A DNA stretch of 64,000 nt from Tolypeutes matacus (GCA_026826555.1 JAKSZT010054396.1:13409200-13473199); one strand, 5' to 3'. Shown: positions 21,880-31,074, counted from the stretch's first letter. Made by a program: numbers and translations. The notes: generated by a model from the letters alone, not told the origin.

Positions 21880-22340
21880 CGCTAACGTTTTAAAGATGAA
21901 AGAATGTGATTCAATTAAATGTTTAAATAGTGTTTTCTCATACTAAATCACTGAAACAGTTGTGCATTCCTTGAATTTCTAAGGGCACTGTTCACTTTTA
22001 TTTATTGTTGTAACCCAATGCCCTTAGCAGCGTGAATGGTGCTATTCGAAGGAAACTTGTTTTGCAAAGGGGAAAGTTGTCCCAGGTCTCTTAAAAGGTT
22101 CATTATGTGCGTGGCAACTCAGCTCTATTAATAATCCCAGCCTATACAGGCAGGGCTGACTTTCCATTTAGCATTATATTTTCCACAATTCTGTAAACAG
22201 CTCCTCTACACACACTCTTTTGATATTCAATTCCTCCCTATTTTTTTCCTAACCACTCTTCTCTCTGGACCTACTTCTTATTTTTAAAAAAAGAAAGAAA
22301 GAAAAAAGAAATCACCAAGCACACATATTTTTTCAATTAA
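21880..22340. promoter_or_regulatory. Candidate conserved non-coding block
   Basis: Repeat-free, balanced sequence with words typical of deeply conserved enhancers, such as GATTCAATTAAATG, TATTGTTGTAACCCAATGCC, TTATGTGCGTGGCAAC and CTATTAATAATCCCAGCC. It keeps isolated CpGs in AT-rich context. Function is inferred from appearance only. Confidence 0.3.
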
Positions 22341-22488
22341 GCCATGCTTGGTGCCAAAATATATGGATCCCCACTAATAGCCATAAGTAATCTTAAGGTC
22401 TTTTCCCCAAATATTTTTATTATTTTACAAATCCCCCAAGGAATGTGCTCTTAGGGTGATTTACGGAGCCCAGGGAAGATTCCTAGTT

Positions 22489-22510
22489 GGGAGGTGGGGT
22501 GGGGGTGGGT
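22489..22510 (+). other. Potential G-quadruplex tract
   Basis: GGGAGGTGGGGTGGGGGTGGG has four G runs with loops of one to four bases, 154 bases upstream of the telomeric array. Confidence 0.55.
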
Positions 22511-22663
22511 CTAGCTGCAAAGGGGCTCGTCAGGAGATGAACGTGGCTGTGTGTGCCCCCAAACACTGCCTCATGGTAGGGCAAAGGGGAGGCAGATCTG
22601 AGGGGCTCCCAGGGAAAACTTTAGGCCATCTTTGCAGGAGTGGGAACAGTGGGGTAATGTCAT

Positions 22664-22767
22664 TTAGGGTTAGGGTTAGGGTTAGGGTTAGGGTTAGGGT
22701 TAGGGTTAGGNNNNNNNNNNGGTTAGGGTTAGGGTTAGGGTTAGGGTTAGGGTTAGGGTTAGGGTTA
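22664..22767 (+). repeat. Interstitial telomeric repeat array (TTAGGG)n
   Basis: Perfect TTAGGG units run from 22664 to 22710 (47 bases) and from 22721 to 22764 (44 bases) in the same direction, with a 10-N gap between and a trailing TTA. About 15 units are visible and none is mutated. The array sits between unique sequence on the left (GGGGTAATGTCA) and GATCACTACAGATAACCC on the right, not at a chromosome end. Such arrays arise by telomerase-mediated repair of a double-strand break, by insertion, or by chromosome fusion. Uninterrupted short arrays favour a relatively recent origin. Confidence 0.97.
22711..22720. other. Assembly gap (10 N) inside the telomeric array
   Basis: Ten Ns interrupt the repeat. 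The units on either side are out of phase with a literal 10-base gap (unit starts 22706 and 22717 differ by 11, not a multiple of 6). The gap length is therefore probably a placeholder and the array length is unknown. Confidence 0.98.
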
Positions 22768-22780
22768 CGATCACTACAGA

Positions 22781-22789
22781 TAACCCTAA
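22781..22789 (-). repeat. Short inverted telomeric word
   Basis: TAACCCTAA, the reverse complement of TTAGGGTTA, lies 13 bases after the trailing TTA of the array and points the opposite way. It may be chance or a fragment of an inverted array. Confidence 0.4.
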
Positions 22790-22829
22790 TGCCAGATGAT
22801 CCCCAGGTCACTTCCATTTGCCTTGTAGT

Positions 22830-23800
22830 CTAAGGTGGGGTGTTTTGTTCAACTCCTATCAAATTTACACATCTAATTTTTCTATTTTATTTGGAATTTT
22901 TTTTTTTTTTAACAAATACTTCCCTCTCCCTCTGGCCCCGCCTCCTACCCCCAATAACCTCTATAGTCTTCTTTCTCTCTACAAATTTGCTATTCCTAGT
23001 CATCTCTTATAAGTGATATTGTACAATGTCTGTCCTTATGTGCCTTGCTTATTTCACTGAGCAAAATGTTTTCAAGGTTCTTCCATGTTGCAGCATGTCT
23101 ATATTATGGCCAAATAATATTCCATTGTGTGTATGTACCACATTTTGTTTAACTCTTCATCTATTGAGGAACGCTTGGGCTGTTTCCAGGTTTTGGCTAC
23201 TATGGCTAACACTGCTATCAACATTGGTGTATACACGTATCTGTTCATCATCCTGTTTTCACTCTTTTGGGGTATATACCTAGAAGTGGGGTTGCCGGGT
23301 CAAATGGTAATTCTGTATGTAACTTTGTAAGGAACCGCCATATTGCTTTCCTTAGTGGCTGTACCATTTTACATTCCCACCAACAATGCACTAGAGTTCT
23401 AATTTCTCCGCATCCTTAATTTGCATTTCCCTAATCGCTAATGATGTTGAACATCTTCTCATGTGTTTATTGACTATCTATATATCTTCATTTGGAGAAA
23501 TGTCTATTCAAGTTCTTTGCCCATTTTATAATTGGGTTGTCTTTTTTTGTTGCATTGTAAAAGTCCTTTATATTATGGATATTAAGCCCTTATCCGATAT
23601 ATAGTCTGCAACTATTTTCTCCCATTCTGTAGGTTGTCTTTTCACTTTCTTGATAATTTCCTTCAAAGCAAAAGTTTTAACTTCTGAAGAAATCAAATTT
23701 ATCTTTGTCTCTTTTGTTGCTTGTGCTTTTGAAGGCATATCTAAAACTCCACTGCCAAATCCCAGGTCATGAAGATTTTCCCCGTTATCTCATTTTTCAG
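22830..23800 (-). mobile_element. L1 LINE 3' region, old
   Basis: Antisense L1: CAAAATGTTTTCAAGGTTCT TCCATG, AATATTCCATTGTGTGTATG, CATTCCCACCAACAATGCAC, CATTTCCCTAATCGCTAATG, GGAGAAATGTCTATTCAAGT, and TTTGTTGCTTGTGCTTTTGA near the right end. The ORF2 part has no long frame. It begins about 60 bases to the right of the telomeric array. Confidence 0.85.
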
Positions 23801-24179
23801 TTTTTAATAAGTATATCAGACTAACAGGAAACCATACAGGCTGTCAGGGGAAGCTAACCTGGAATTTAAAAAACTATCTGAATAATCTTCAGGTGAGAAG
23901 AAGCAACACTGGGCAACAGCTGGAGGGGAGCCAAACGCCCAAGGTGGCCTCTGCATACAGCATCGCCCAGTTGCCTGCTGACCATGATTTCCCCACCCCC
24001 TGGGGCATACTCAGAGGAGGGCAGGGCCAGGAGCCCTCAAAGACCAACGGAGGATGGGGAAGTAGAGGAGCCTGGCCAGAGCCTCCCGGCTGATCAAGGA
24101 CAGGCTTGTGAGAACAGAAGATAAGGCACTTGCAGTGAAGCACAGGTGTGCTGGGGTGAGCCGGGTCTTGGCAGCTAGA

Positions 24180-24308
24180 AGCCCTCAGCCCATCCACATC
24201 CCCCTCACTAGCAGTGGGACCTTGGCAAACCAGGCAACCTCAGCTAAGCCTCAGTCTCCCCACTTGCCAAGCAGGGATAAGAATATCTGTCTTCCTTGAT
24301 AGATCCTC
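24180..24308 (+). repeat. MIR
   Basis: CACTAGCAGTGGGACCTTGG, CTAAGCCTCAGTCTCCCCAC and GGATAAGAATATCTG in sense order. Confidence 0.7.
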
Positions 24309-24439
24309 TCCCAGAAGATCAATTAGATTAATTGAATTGTTCTTTATAAATAGAAAGTCAGGCCAAATGAATTTTACATATAAGTACTATTATACAAAAC
24401 GGACATACTAACTGTCCAATACACAGTGTCCTTGAAAGA

Positions 24440-25600
24440 GGCTTAAACATGCACCTCCTTTTTTTCCCCTTCTTTACTTATACTTTAAAACTATATAAGA
24501 TCACTGTCAGAGCCCATGGATTCTCACCCCTGGATCACAGTCCTCCAGCTCAAGGAATTCAGCTCTGATTCGAACATTCTGTGGCTCCACCCTGACAGGG
24601 GTTTGCTGGGTTCACTAGTGCGTAAGGCCACACACCAGCCACCTATTCTTCCCCAGAAGGCAGCCCTCTCTGCACTACTCAGTCAGCTGCTCTCAAATCA
24701 ATCGAACCTGAGCAGTTTAATTATTACACCCAACAAGGGCACGAAAGCAGCCACAGACAGAAATAGTCATGCCTCACTTCAACAAAACTCAAGATCCGAA
24801 ACCCAGGGCAGTCGCTGTCTCAACCTCCCACAGGCAAGGGGGTATCCCGAAATGGCATTTTCTCCAAATGAGTGACGGAGTTTCAATAAGCAGGTATGCA
24901 CAGATCCCCATCTCTGGCACCCTACAGCCAATACCAGGAACCCCCCACCCCAGCGCACATTCAGAGAGGAACTCGGAGCCTCTGTGTCAGCAGCAGGAAC
25001 AATAGGCCTAAGTCAGGGTCCTTGCGGATGTGGAACAGAAAGCTGGCTCGCCCACGGGGAGACCTTTAACTTCCAGAAACCACATGCTGTCCTACAAGCT
25101 AAGAGAGAGACTGCAGGTCACATGGCCTTTGAAGGTTCCAGGTTTGTCAGGGCCAGAAATCCCCGAGCTTTGCAAACACATAATAGGACAGGAGTCACCA
25201 AAGTGGAAGGGGCTGCTGTGTCCCTTTCTCTCCACAAGTTCAGAATTTGGGTGTCAGGAAACCCTCTCGCACCTGCCCAGAAGGCTTTGCAGGGAGGCCC
25301 TGGAGGGAAAGAGCAGAGGCTGGCTGGCAAGACTGGTGCCAGCCTGCTTCATCTACCTTCCCCTCCCCAGCACCCTGCAGCTGATTCACAGGGAGCCCCA
25401 GCCTGTTATCAGGGTTCCCCAGCAAGACACAAGCACACATCCCCACTGGCTGCACCTTCCGCCTAGAGCAGGCCTTTGTCTCTGGCTCCAAACTGGCTAC
25501 AGGAAGTGGGGTGCAGGGGAAGGGTGGGGGTGCCACAGGGCTGCAGAGGGACAGAAGGGGCCTCCCTATCTGATGCCATGGGATTCCCACCTAGAGACAG
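24440..25600. other. Unique sequence with the longest plus-strand frame
   Basis: A 272-codon frame (25030-25848) starts here, overlapped by a 160-codon frame (24984-25466) and minus frames. It has no domain, signal peptide or Kozak-strengthened start, and its 3' half crosses an antisense MIR at 25605-25725. I read it as chance. Confidence 0.4.
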
Positions 25601-25604
25601 AGAA

Positions 25605-25725
25605 GCAGAGGTGGAAAGGAACTCAGACACCTACTCAGTCTGTGGATGAGCAAACTGAGGCCCAGAGAGGGAATGGGACTTGTCTGAGGTCACACAGCCA
25701 GACTGTGTGCTCTCAGCAAGTAGCT
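25605..25725 (-). repeat. MIR
   Basis: GATGAGCAAACTGAGGCCCA GAGAGG and TCTGAGGTCACACAGCCAGA are antisense MIR. Confidence 0.85.
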
Positions 25726-26399
25726 CTACTTTGCTGGCTCTTAGAGGTCCCACCAACAAAATGGAGTCAGCACTCAGATCTTAAGGATACAGGTAAAGTC
25801 CAAGATGGGAAAGGGTTGTGCCCAAGTAAAGGTGCCCTCCTCAAGTAGGAAACCCTTATGTTGGCCTAAGAGGAGGGGATGTTTAAGGAAACAGGAGCAA
25901 GAAGGGAAACTTTATTGTGGGGCCCAGGAAGGTGGAAAGTGTGTGAGGAGAGGCCCAGCTGGGAGTGCGTCTGGAGCTGAAGGTACAGAAGGCATGCCAG
26001 CCTGGGGGCTATAGACAGGCCACCCGGATGGGACGGGGGTTGGCGGAGATGGCGGTGGACGGGGGCTGGAACTCTGGATTTTAAAAGCAGGATGTTTGGC
26101 TGGGGCCTCTCTGCTCAAATAAACAATCTGCAACCTTATTCAAAACAGAAAGGTACCTCTGGGGAAGTGCTGGATCATCTCATTTCCATATCCCCTCCCA
26201 GGGGAGTTTCACCAGCTACCTCAGAAGGTGTTGGGGCAGGGACCAGGGCTGGGCAACAGTGACCCTCTGCCCAGAGGAGGCCCAGTCTTGCCAGACCTTT
26301 GGGGCCAGAGCTGATGCCCTCCCCCCACCCCACCATCCTGACCACGGACACCCATATTCTTGGCCTGAGAGCCAGGAGGGTCCCTGGGAGCAAAGGCTA

Positions 26400-26515
26400 G
26401 TCCCTGAAGAAAACTGAGGCTCAGATAGACAAGGAGCTAGCTCAGGTCCCATAGGAGATGGGAGCATGAAACCTGTGCCCAGACTCCCAGGCCAGGGACT
26501 CTCAACCACCCTGAG
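26400..26515 (-). repeat. MIR fragment
   Basis: GAAAACTGAGGCTCAGATAG followed by GAGCTAGCTCAGGTCCCATA is antisense MIR. Confidence 0.65.
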
Positions 26516-26644
26516 GGGGCAGTCAGGGACGGCAGAGTAGGAGCAGCACGCTGGCTCCTCCCATCTCCTTGCTGAGACCTGGACCACTCCTTCACCGCTT
26601 TCTCCCAGGCCTGCCTAAGGACCCATTTCTCCCACGAAGCTTTC

Positions 26645-26755
26645 TTTCTCTCAGCAAGTATTTACAGAGTACCAACGCCATTCCAGGCACTGGGATTAGC
26701 CAGCTGTGAACAAGACTCAAGCCTGACCTCAAGGAACTCACGATCAGCTTCCGTT
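26645..26755 (-). repeat. L2 end
   Basis: CAGCAAGTATTTACAGAGTA, CCATTCCAGGCACTGGGATT and GACCTCAAGGAACTCACGAT follow antisense L2. Confidence 0.8.
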
Positions 26756-26769
26756 GGTAACAAACTGCT

Positions 26770-26870
26770 TTCTGTTATTCGGCAAATATTCGCTGCCCAT
26801 CTATTACGTATCGGCTCAATGCAAACCAGATGCTGGGGATAGAGGTGGCGAGGCAGCATGGCCCCTGCCC
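26770..26870 (-). repeat. L2 end, second copy
   Basis: TATTCGGCAAATATTCGCTG, CCCATCTATTACGTATCGGC and AGATGCTGGGGATAGAGG repeat the same L2 terminus right after the previous one. Confidence 0.6.
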
Positions 26871-27199
26871 CAGCCCCAGCCTGGACTTGGCCATATACTG
26901 GTCTTGTGCTCCCTCTCCTGTTGCCTTCAGAGTGTTTGCTAGCACCCTGATGGACTCATCTTCTCTGTCCCAGTGGACGGGAAGCCACCTGAAGACAGAC
27001 CAAATAGTTCTTCTGCAGGTTCCCAAATTGCTTGATCCAAGGCAGGCCACAGAGCATTCCCTCAAAAACTGGGAGTGGACTATTTACCAAATGCCTCCCT
27101 TCCTCTGGCAGGAAGTTCCTCCCAGAGCAGTGGTTTTTATTTTTTTCAACTCTTTTTGGGCTCGTGGTTTGGAAATTGCAAAGGGTTTCAAGTTGGAAG

Positions 27200-27572
27200 A
27201 TCCAGGTCCTCTCTTCCACAGCTGCTGCTGGGAGTGTAAACCAACCCAGCCTTTCTGGAGGGCACTCTGACCTTACATCCACAGGGCATTTAACCTGGCA
27301 ATTCCACTTCTAGGAATTTATTCTAAGGAATAAAGGATCCATGCAGAGACTACGCACAAGATGTTCTCCAAGCAGCACTGTTCAAGATAGTAAAGACAAC
27401 TGTTGCAGCAACCTGTGTGTCCAACCCTAAGGGATTGGTTAAGTCAACTTAGGCAATCCCTAGAATGGAATACTAAGCAGTTGTCAAAACTCATACAGGA
27501 GAATAACTGTTGAAGTGAAAAAATGTCCTCAAATGTCCTCAACATTGCTAAGTGAAAAGAAGGGAGTAATAA
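27200..27572 (+). mobile_element. L1 LINE 3' region, old (left part)
   Basis: CTGCTGCTGGGAGTGTAAAC, GGCAATTCCACTTCTAGGAA, GGAATACTAAGCAG and TTGCTAAGTGAAAAGAAGGG follow the sense L1 3' region. A younger minus-strand L1 (27589-28455) is inserted at its right side. Confidence 0.75.
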
Positions 27573-27588
27573 AACAGAACTGTTTTCT
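27573..27588. repeat. Target-site duplication, left copy
   Basis: AACAGAACTGTTTTCT is repeated exactly at 28456-28471 and flanks a minus-strand L1. Confidence 0.95.
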
Positions 27589-28455
27589 TTTATATATATA
27601 TATATTTTTTACTTTATTTTGTACATTTAATAATTGAAAATAGAAACAACTAAAAACTAAAAAGTAAACACAGATGAATAAATATATACATTTCTCAATT
27701 AAATGTAATGGATACATATAATTTTTTTTTTTAATCAAACAATATATTACACAATACATTTGGTTCATAGTAATGCATTCACACAGTATTTGTCCTTTTG
27801 TGTCTGGTTTGCTTCACTCAACATAATGTCCTCCAGGTTCATCCATGTTGCAATATGCTTTATGACTTCATTTCTTCTTACAGCTGCATAATATTCCATC
27901 GTGTGAATAGACCACAGTTTGTTTATCCATTCATCTATTGATGGATACTTGGGTTGTTTCCAACTTCTGGCGATGATGAATAATGTGGCTATGAACATCG
28001 GTGTGCAGATGTCTGTTTGTGTCACTGCTCTCCATTCTTCTGGGTATATACCCAGTAGTGGTATTGCAGGGTCACGTGGCAAGTCTATATTCAACTTCTT
28101 TAGGAACTGCCAAACAGTCCTCCATAGTGGTTGTACCATCCTGCATTCCCACCAACAGTGAAGAAGTGTTCCTGTCTCTCCACATCCTCTCCAACACTTG
28201 TAGTTCTCTGTCTTTTTAAGAGTGGCCATTCTGATAGGTGTGAAATGATATCTCATTGTAGTTTTGATTTGCATTTCCCTAATCATGAGTGATGTTGAGC
28301 ATTTCTTCATGTGTTTTTTTGCCATTTGTATTTCTTCTTCGGAGAAATGTCTATTCAAATCTTTGGCCCATTTTTTAATTGGGTCATTTGTCTTTTTATT
28401 GTTGAGTTGTAACATCTCTTTATATATCCTGGATATTAAACCCTTATCAGATATG
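27589..28455 (-). mobile_element. 5'-truncated L1 insertion with perfect target duplication
   Basis: An 867-bp minus-strand L1 bounded by an exact 16-bp duplication. On the L1 strand the nick site reads TT/AGAAAA, close to the preferred L1 endonuclease site TT/AAAA. The L1 is truncated at its 5' end, within ORF2, and keeps the end of ORF2 (27765-28455) plus a short A/T-rich 3' tail region on the left. The open reading frame and perfect duplication suggest it is young compared with the other L1 pieces here. It lies inside an older L1 remnant. Confidence 0.93.
27765..28455 (-). pseudogene. L1 ORF2 protein, C-terminal fragment
   Basis: The frame is open from the insertion edge to a stop at 27765, about 229 codons; the first internal Met is at 28413-28415. 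Intact L1 ORF2p is roughly 1,270-1,300 residues with endonuclease, reverse transcriptase and a C-terminal Cys-rich region. Only the last part survives. Counting from that Met, the Cys-rich motif is C74-x3-C78-x7-H86-x4-C91, in [18 protein letters not shown]. Further typical L1 segments are [22 protein letters not shown] and [13 protein letters not shown]. The endonuclease and polymerase domains are absent, so no retrotransposition protein is encoded. Confidence 0.93.
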
Positions 28456-28471
28456 AACAGAACTGTTTTCT
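28456..28471. repeat. Target-site duplication, right copy
   Basis: AACAGAACTGTTTTCT pairs with 27573-27588. Confidence 0.95.
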
Positions 28472-28646
28472 AACTCCCTTCTTTTCAATTGGATACTACA
28501 TTGCTACTTCCCGTTTTTTGTGTGTTTTCTTGTTTTTTGTTTTTGCTAAGAAAGAGGAAAACAATAAAAATAACATCCAAACTAATAAAAAAATATACAA
28601 TTATTTTCTTATTTAATTATAAGAAAGTTATAGTGGAATTACATAT
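28472..28646. other. A/T-rich sequence between the L1 and SINE insertions
   Basis: Continues the pre-insertion sequence of 27572 (AACTCCCTTCTTTTCAATTG). It is A/T-rich and probably the degraded tail of the older L1. Confidence 0.4.
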
Positions 28647-28659
28647 AAGAAAATTACAG
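28647..28659. repeat. Target-site duplication, left copy
   Basis: AAGAAAATTACAG is repeated exactly at 28837-28849. Confidence 0.93.
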
Positions 28660-28836
28660 GGAAGCGGCTGTGGCTCAATCAGTGGGGCTCCCGTTTACCA
28701 TATGGGAGGCCCCGGGTTCGGTTCCCGGGGCCTCCTGGTGAAGGCAAGCCCGCCCATACGGCGTGGTTAGCTGACCCAGCGAGCATAAGCAGCAAGGGGG
28801 GGATAAATGAATAAATAAATAAAATCTTAAAAAGAA
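28660..28836 (+). mobile_element. DAS SINE, well-preserved copy
   Basis: Full-length head with A box TGGCTCAATCAG (28671-28682) and B box GGTTCGGTTCC (28715-28725), body ending AGCAGCAAGGG, and tail AATAAATAAATAAAATCTTA with AATAAA and TCTT signals. It keeps more CpG sites than the 20.29-kb copy (for example CCCGGGTTCGG), consistent with a younger age. A perfect 13-bp duplication flanks it. Confidence 0.96.
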
Positions 28837-28849
28837 AAGAAAATTACAG
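28837..28849. repeat. Target-site duplication, right copy
   Basis: AAGAAAATTACAG pairs with 28647-28659. Confidence 0.93.
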
Positions 28850-28959
28850 TGGAATTACAGGACCATTTGTTTTCCTTTGTCCTTTTCTTGTTTTCTAAAT
28901 GGTCTGCATTAATCAGGCATTACTTTAAAAAGAAAAGAAAGAGGAAATGTTATCAGGGG

Positions 28960-29065
28960 TGGGGCTTGGACAAGTCATTTAATGCCTTGGGGAGCTTCCT
29001 TTACTCATCTGTATAATCAGGGCATTGGTGAAGATGACAGCTAGGAAGGCAGCAATACCTGCCCA
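28960..29065 (+). repeat. MIR
   Basis: TTGGACAAGTCATTTAATGC, CTTCCTTTACTCATCTGTAT and AATCAGGGCATTGGTGAAGA in sense order. Confidence 0.75.
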
Positions 29066-29084
29066 GGTATGGCGAACATCATCC

Positions 29085-29160
29085 CACTTCACACTCACAA
29101 AAGCCTTTTCAGGTGAAGGCCCATTTTACAGATGCAGAAACTGACTCAGTGCTAACGCAA
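29085..29160 (-). repeat. MIR fragment
   Basis: CCCATTTTACAGATGCAGAA ACTGACTCAG is antisense MIR, adjacent to a sense MIR. Confidence 0.7.
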
Positions 29161-29489
29161 AGGTTCCTGCTCACCATCCAAGCCCCCTACCAGCCACCCC
29201 AAGAGAACACAGCTCAAGTCAGCCTTGTAGGATTGGTTGGGAGTGGCGGAGCTGGGTGGACCCTGGGAGAAAATTGTTCCACCATAGAGCCACCAACCCT
29301 TGTAAGAAAAACTCTCCACCGCCCCTCTCCAACCATGGACACACTGCAGACCGCAAGGTATGCTCAAAGTCCCATCGGCAATAAGTAATAAGGCCCTGCA
29401 GGGTTGGCTGGTGGGCGTGTCCGCCCTTCACTCAACCTTCCTGGGGCAGATGCCTCGTCCACGCCCACAGCAGAGCTAGAAAGGACTTG

Positions 29490-29570
29490 GTAGTTCCCAG
29501 ACATGGAAACTGAGACCCAGAGTGGGAAAGGCCACACAGTCAGGGGGTGGAGCCACTGAGGGTTGATGGT
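29490..29570 (-). repeat. MIR fragment
   Basis: ACATGGAAACTGAGACCCAG AGTGGGAAAGGCCACACAGT is antisense MIR. Confidence 0.7.
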
Positions 29571-30330
29571 GGAAAATGCTCAACTCCAAGTGGGGAGGCT
29601 CCAAGGGACAGGATTTCAGGTCCAAGGATCTGGGAAAGAACCAGTAAAGGCACACTGGTCTAGAAACAAAAGCCAGGTCTCGGGCCAGGGAGTCTAGCAG
29701 GCAGACTGAAGCAAAGGCAACGTGCACTGACACCCACCCCATTGTCTCCTCCCCCAAGTAAGGCTGGGGGCTTGCAAAGGGGTACTGTCTGTTGTCAGGG
29801 TCGGACATGCTGACAGTGACCCTGAGGGTCACGAGTTTCACCAGGATGGGGGCATAGAGCCAGCCTCCCAGGGGAGGGATCAATCAGCAGACCACTGCAG
29901 CTGAAGCATGTTCTTGGGGCTTTGGATTGCTGTCCAAGGGTGAGTGGGGAAAGAACCCGATCCCCTCATTGACACTTGCCAGCCCCCCTCCCCCCACTCT
30001 ATGACTCTGAGCCTCACAAAGGCCTGTGTGACTTTTGGTGATTTTCCCAATTTGCTGAGTGGGGTGAGACATCAGTGAGATCACATGGACCTTGCCTCAG
30101 CACCTGGTGCCTGGAGCAGGGAGGACATTCAGGCAAGGTGGGGTGGGCTGAGACCAGAGAAGGACGGGGCGACCTCTCCCCCAGGCCTCCTATCAGAGAT
30201 GCCTCACCTTAATGCATGACAGTCCCCAAAACCTGAAACCCTCAGCACAAAACCCCAACTAGGTGAGCGGCCTTGACACCTGGTACCCAAGGGTCAGAAT
30301 CAACGACTCAGGGACCTGCCCTTGCAGAGG
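29570..30330. other. Unique sequence, no gene seen
   Basis: No recognisable repeat or exon. A 135-codon minus frame at 29476-29883 partly overlaps a MIR and has no domain. Confidence 0.4.
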
Positions 30331-30334
30331 GCGG

Positions 30335-30382
30335 TAGCATCAGAACTTCTTGGGGCGCTTGCTCAAAATGTGCTTTCCTGTG
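30335..30382 (+). mobile_element. MER5-type hAT element, left half
   Basis: GCATCAGAACTTCTTGGGGC GCTTGCTCAAAATGTGC matches MER5 up to the point where an L1 tail interrupts it. The right half resumes at 30510. Confidence 0.65.
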
Positions 30383-30389
30383 GAATTAG

Positions 30390-30507
30390 AGCATGGTGAT
30401 GGTTGCACAACATTGTGAATATACTAAAAACCACTGAATTGTACACCTTAAAATGGTGAATTTTATGTCATGTAAATCTGGTCTCAATATTTTTAAAATT
30501 CCACAAA
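30390..30507 (+). mobile_element. L1 3' terminus
   Basis: GGTGATGGTTGCACAACATT, CTAAAAACCACTGAATTGTA CACC and GGTGAATTTTATGTCATG are the last bases of an L1M 3' UTR, ending in an A/T-rich stretch. The rest of the element is absent. It splits a MER5 copy. Confidence 0.85.
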
Positions 30508-30509
30508 AC

Positions 30510-30622
30510 AAGGATGTCTCCAGGACCCATCCAGGAGATTCTGACTTAATAGGCCTGGACATCAGCATTTAACACCTGCCGAGGTGTCGATGGTTCTGGC
30601 ACTTTTCCAGGGACCCTGATTT
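30510..30622 (+). mobile_element. MER5-type hAT element, right half
   Basis: CAGGAGATTCTGACTTAATA GGCCTGGACATCAGCATTTA continues MER5 after the L1 tail. Confidence 0.65.
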
Positions 30623-30634
30623 CCATATAATGCT

Positions 30635-30780
30635 GATCTAAAACTTACCCATCATTCCATCCAACTCCACCCCCCCAATCCGATCTGAAACTTACCCATC
30701 CTTCCATCCATCTCGCCCCACCCCCCTCCATGTGATCTAAAACTTAGCAGTCTTTCCATCCAACTCCACCACCCCCTCTC
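30635..30780. repeat. Three-copy tandem repeat, about 47-52 bp unit
   Basis: Units start at GATCTAAAACTTACCC (30635), GATCTGAAACTTACCC (30682) and GATCTAAAACTTAGCA (30734). Each continues with a TTCCATCCA word and a C-rich block. Spacing is 47 then 52 bp, the difference lying in the C-rich block. It is not part of a repeat family that I recognise. Confidence 0.85.
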
Positions 30781-31074
30781 ATTTTACAGCAGGAAACAGC
30801 AGGAAAAGGACCCAGAGCATTTGAAGGATCCTTCTGAAATGCAAACACAATTTCTCCCCCAATTAAGAGCAGGGTCTGCCACAGAGGGTTCTCCCAGGCC
30901 AAGCCCCTTGGCCATCCTGCTCAGAAGGCAAGGAGACAGATGAGGGAGGCTGGGCTAAGGTAGGGGAGAACAGGAGCCTTTCTTGTCTGACTGCCCAGCA
31001 CGGAGTTTACAGGACAACCATGTCTACCATCTCCCCACCTGGGCCCAAAGGAACCAGAAGGTTAGAGGAGATGG

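Noticed and set aside
22664..22767. True chromosome end
   Set aside because: Ordinary unique and repeat sequence continues on both sides for tens of kilobases.
22456..22833. 125-codon frame with a repeated LGLG/RVRV stretch
   Set aside because: This is the translation of TTAGGG repeats across the N gap, not a protein.
25030..25848. Longest open frame in the window, 272 codons, plus strand
   Set aside because: No domain, no homologue recognised, overlapped by another long plus frame at 24984-25466, and its later part runs through an antisense MIR. GC-rich DNA gives such frames by chance.
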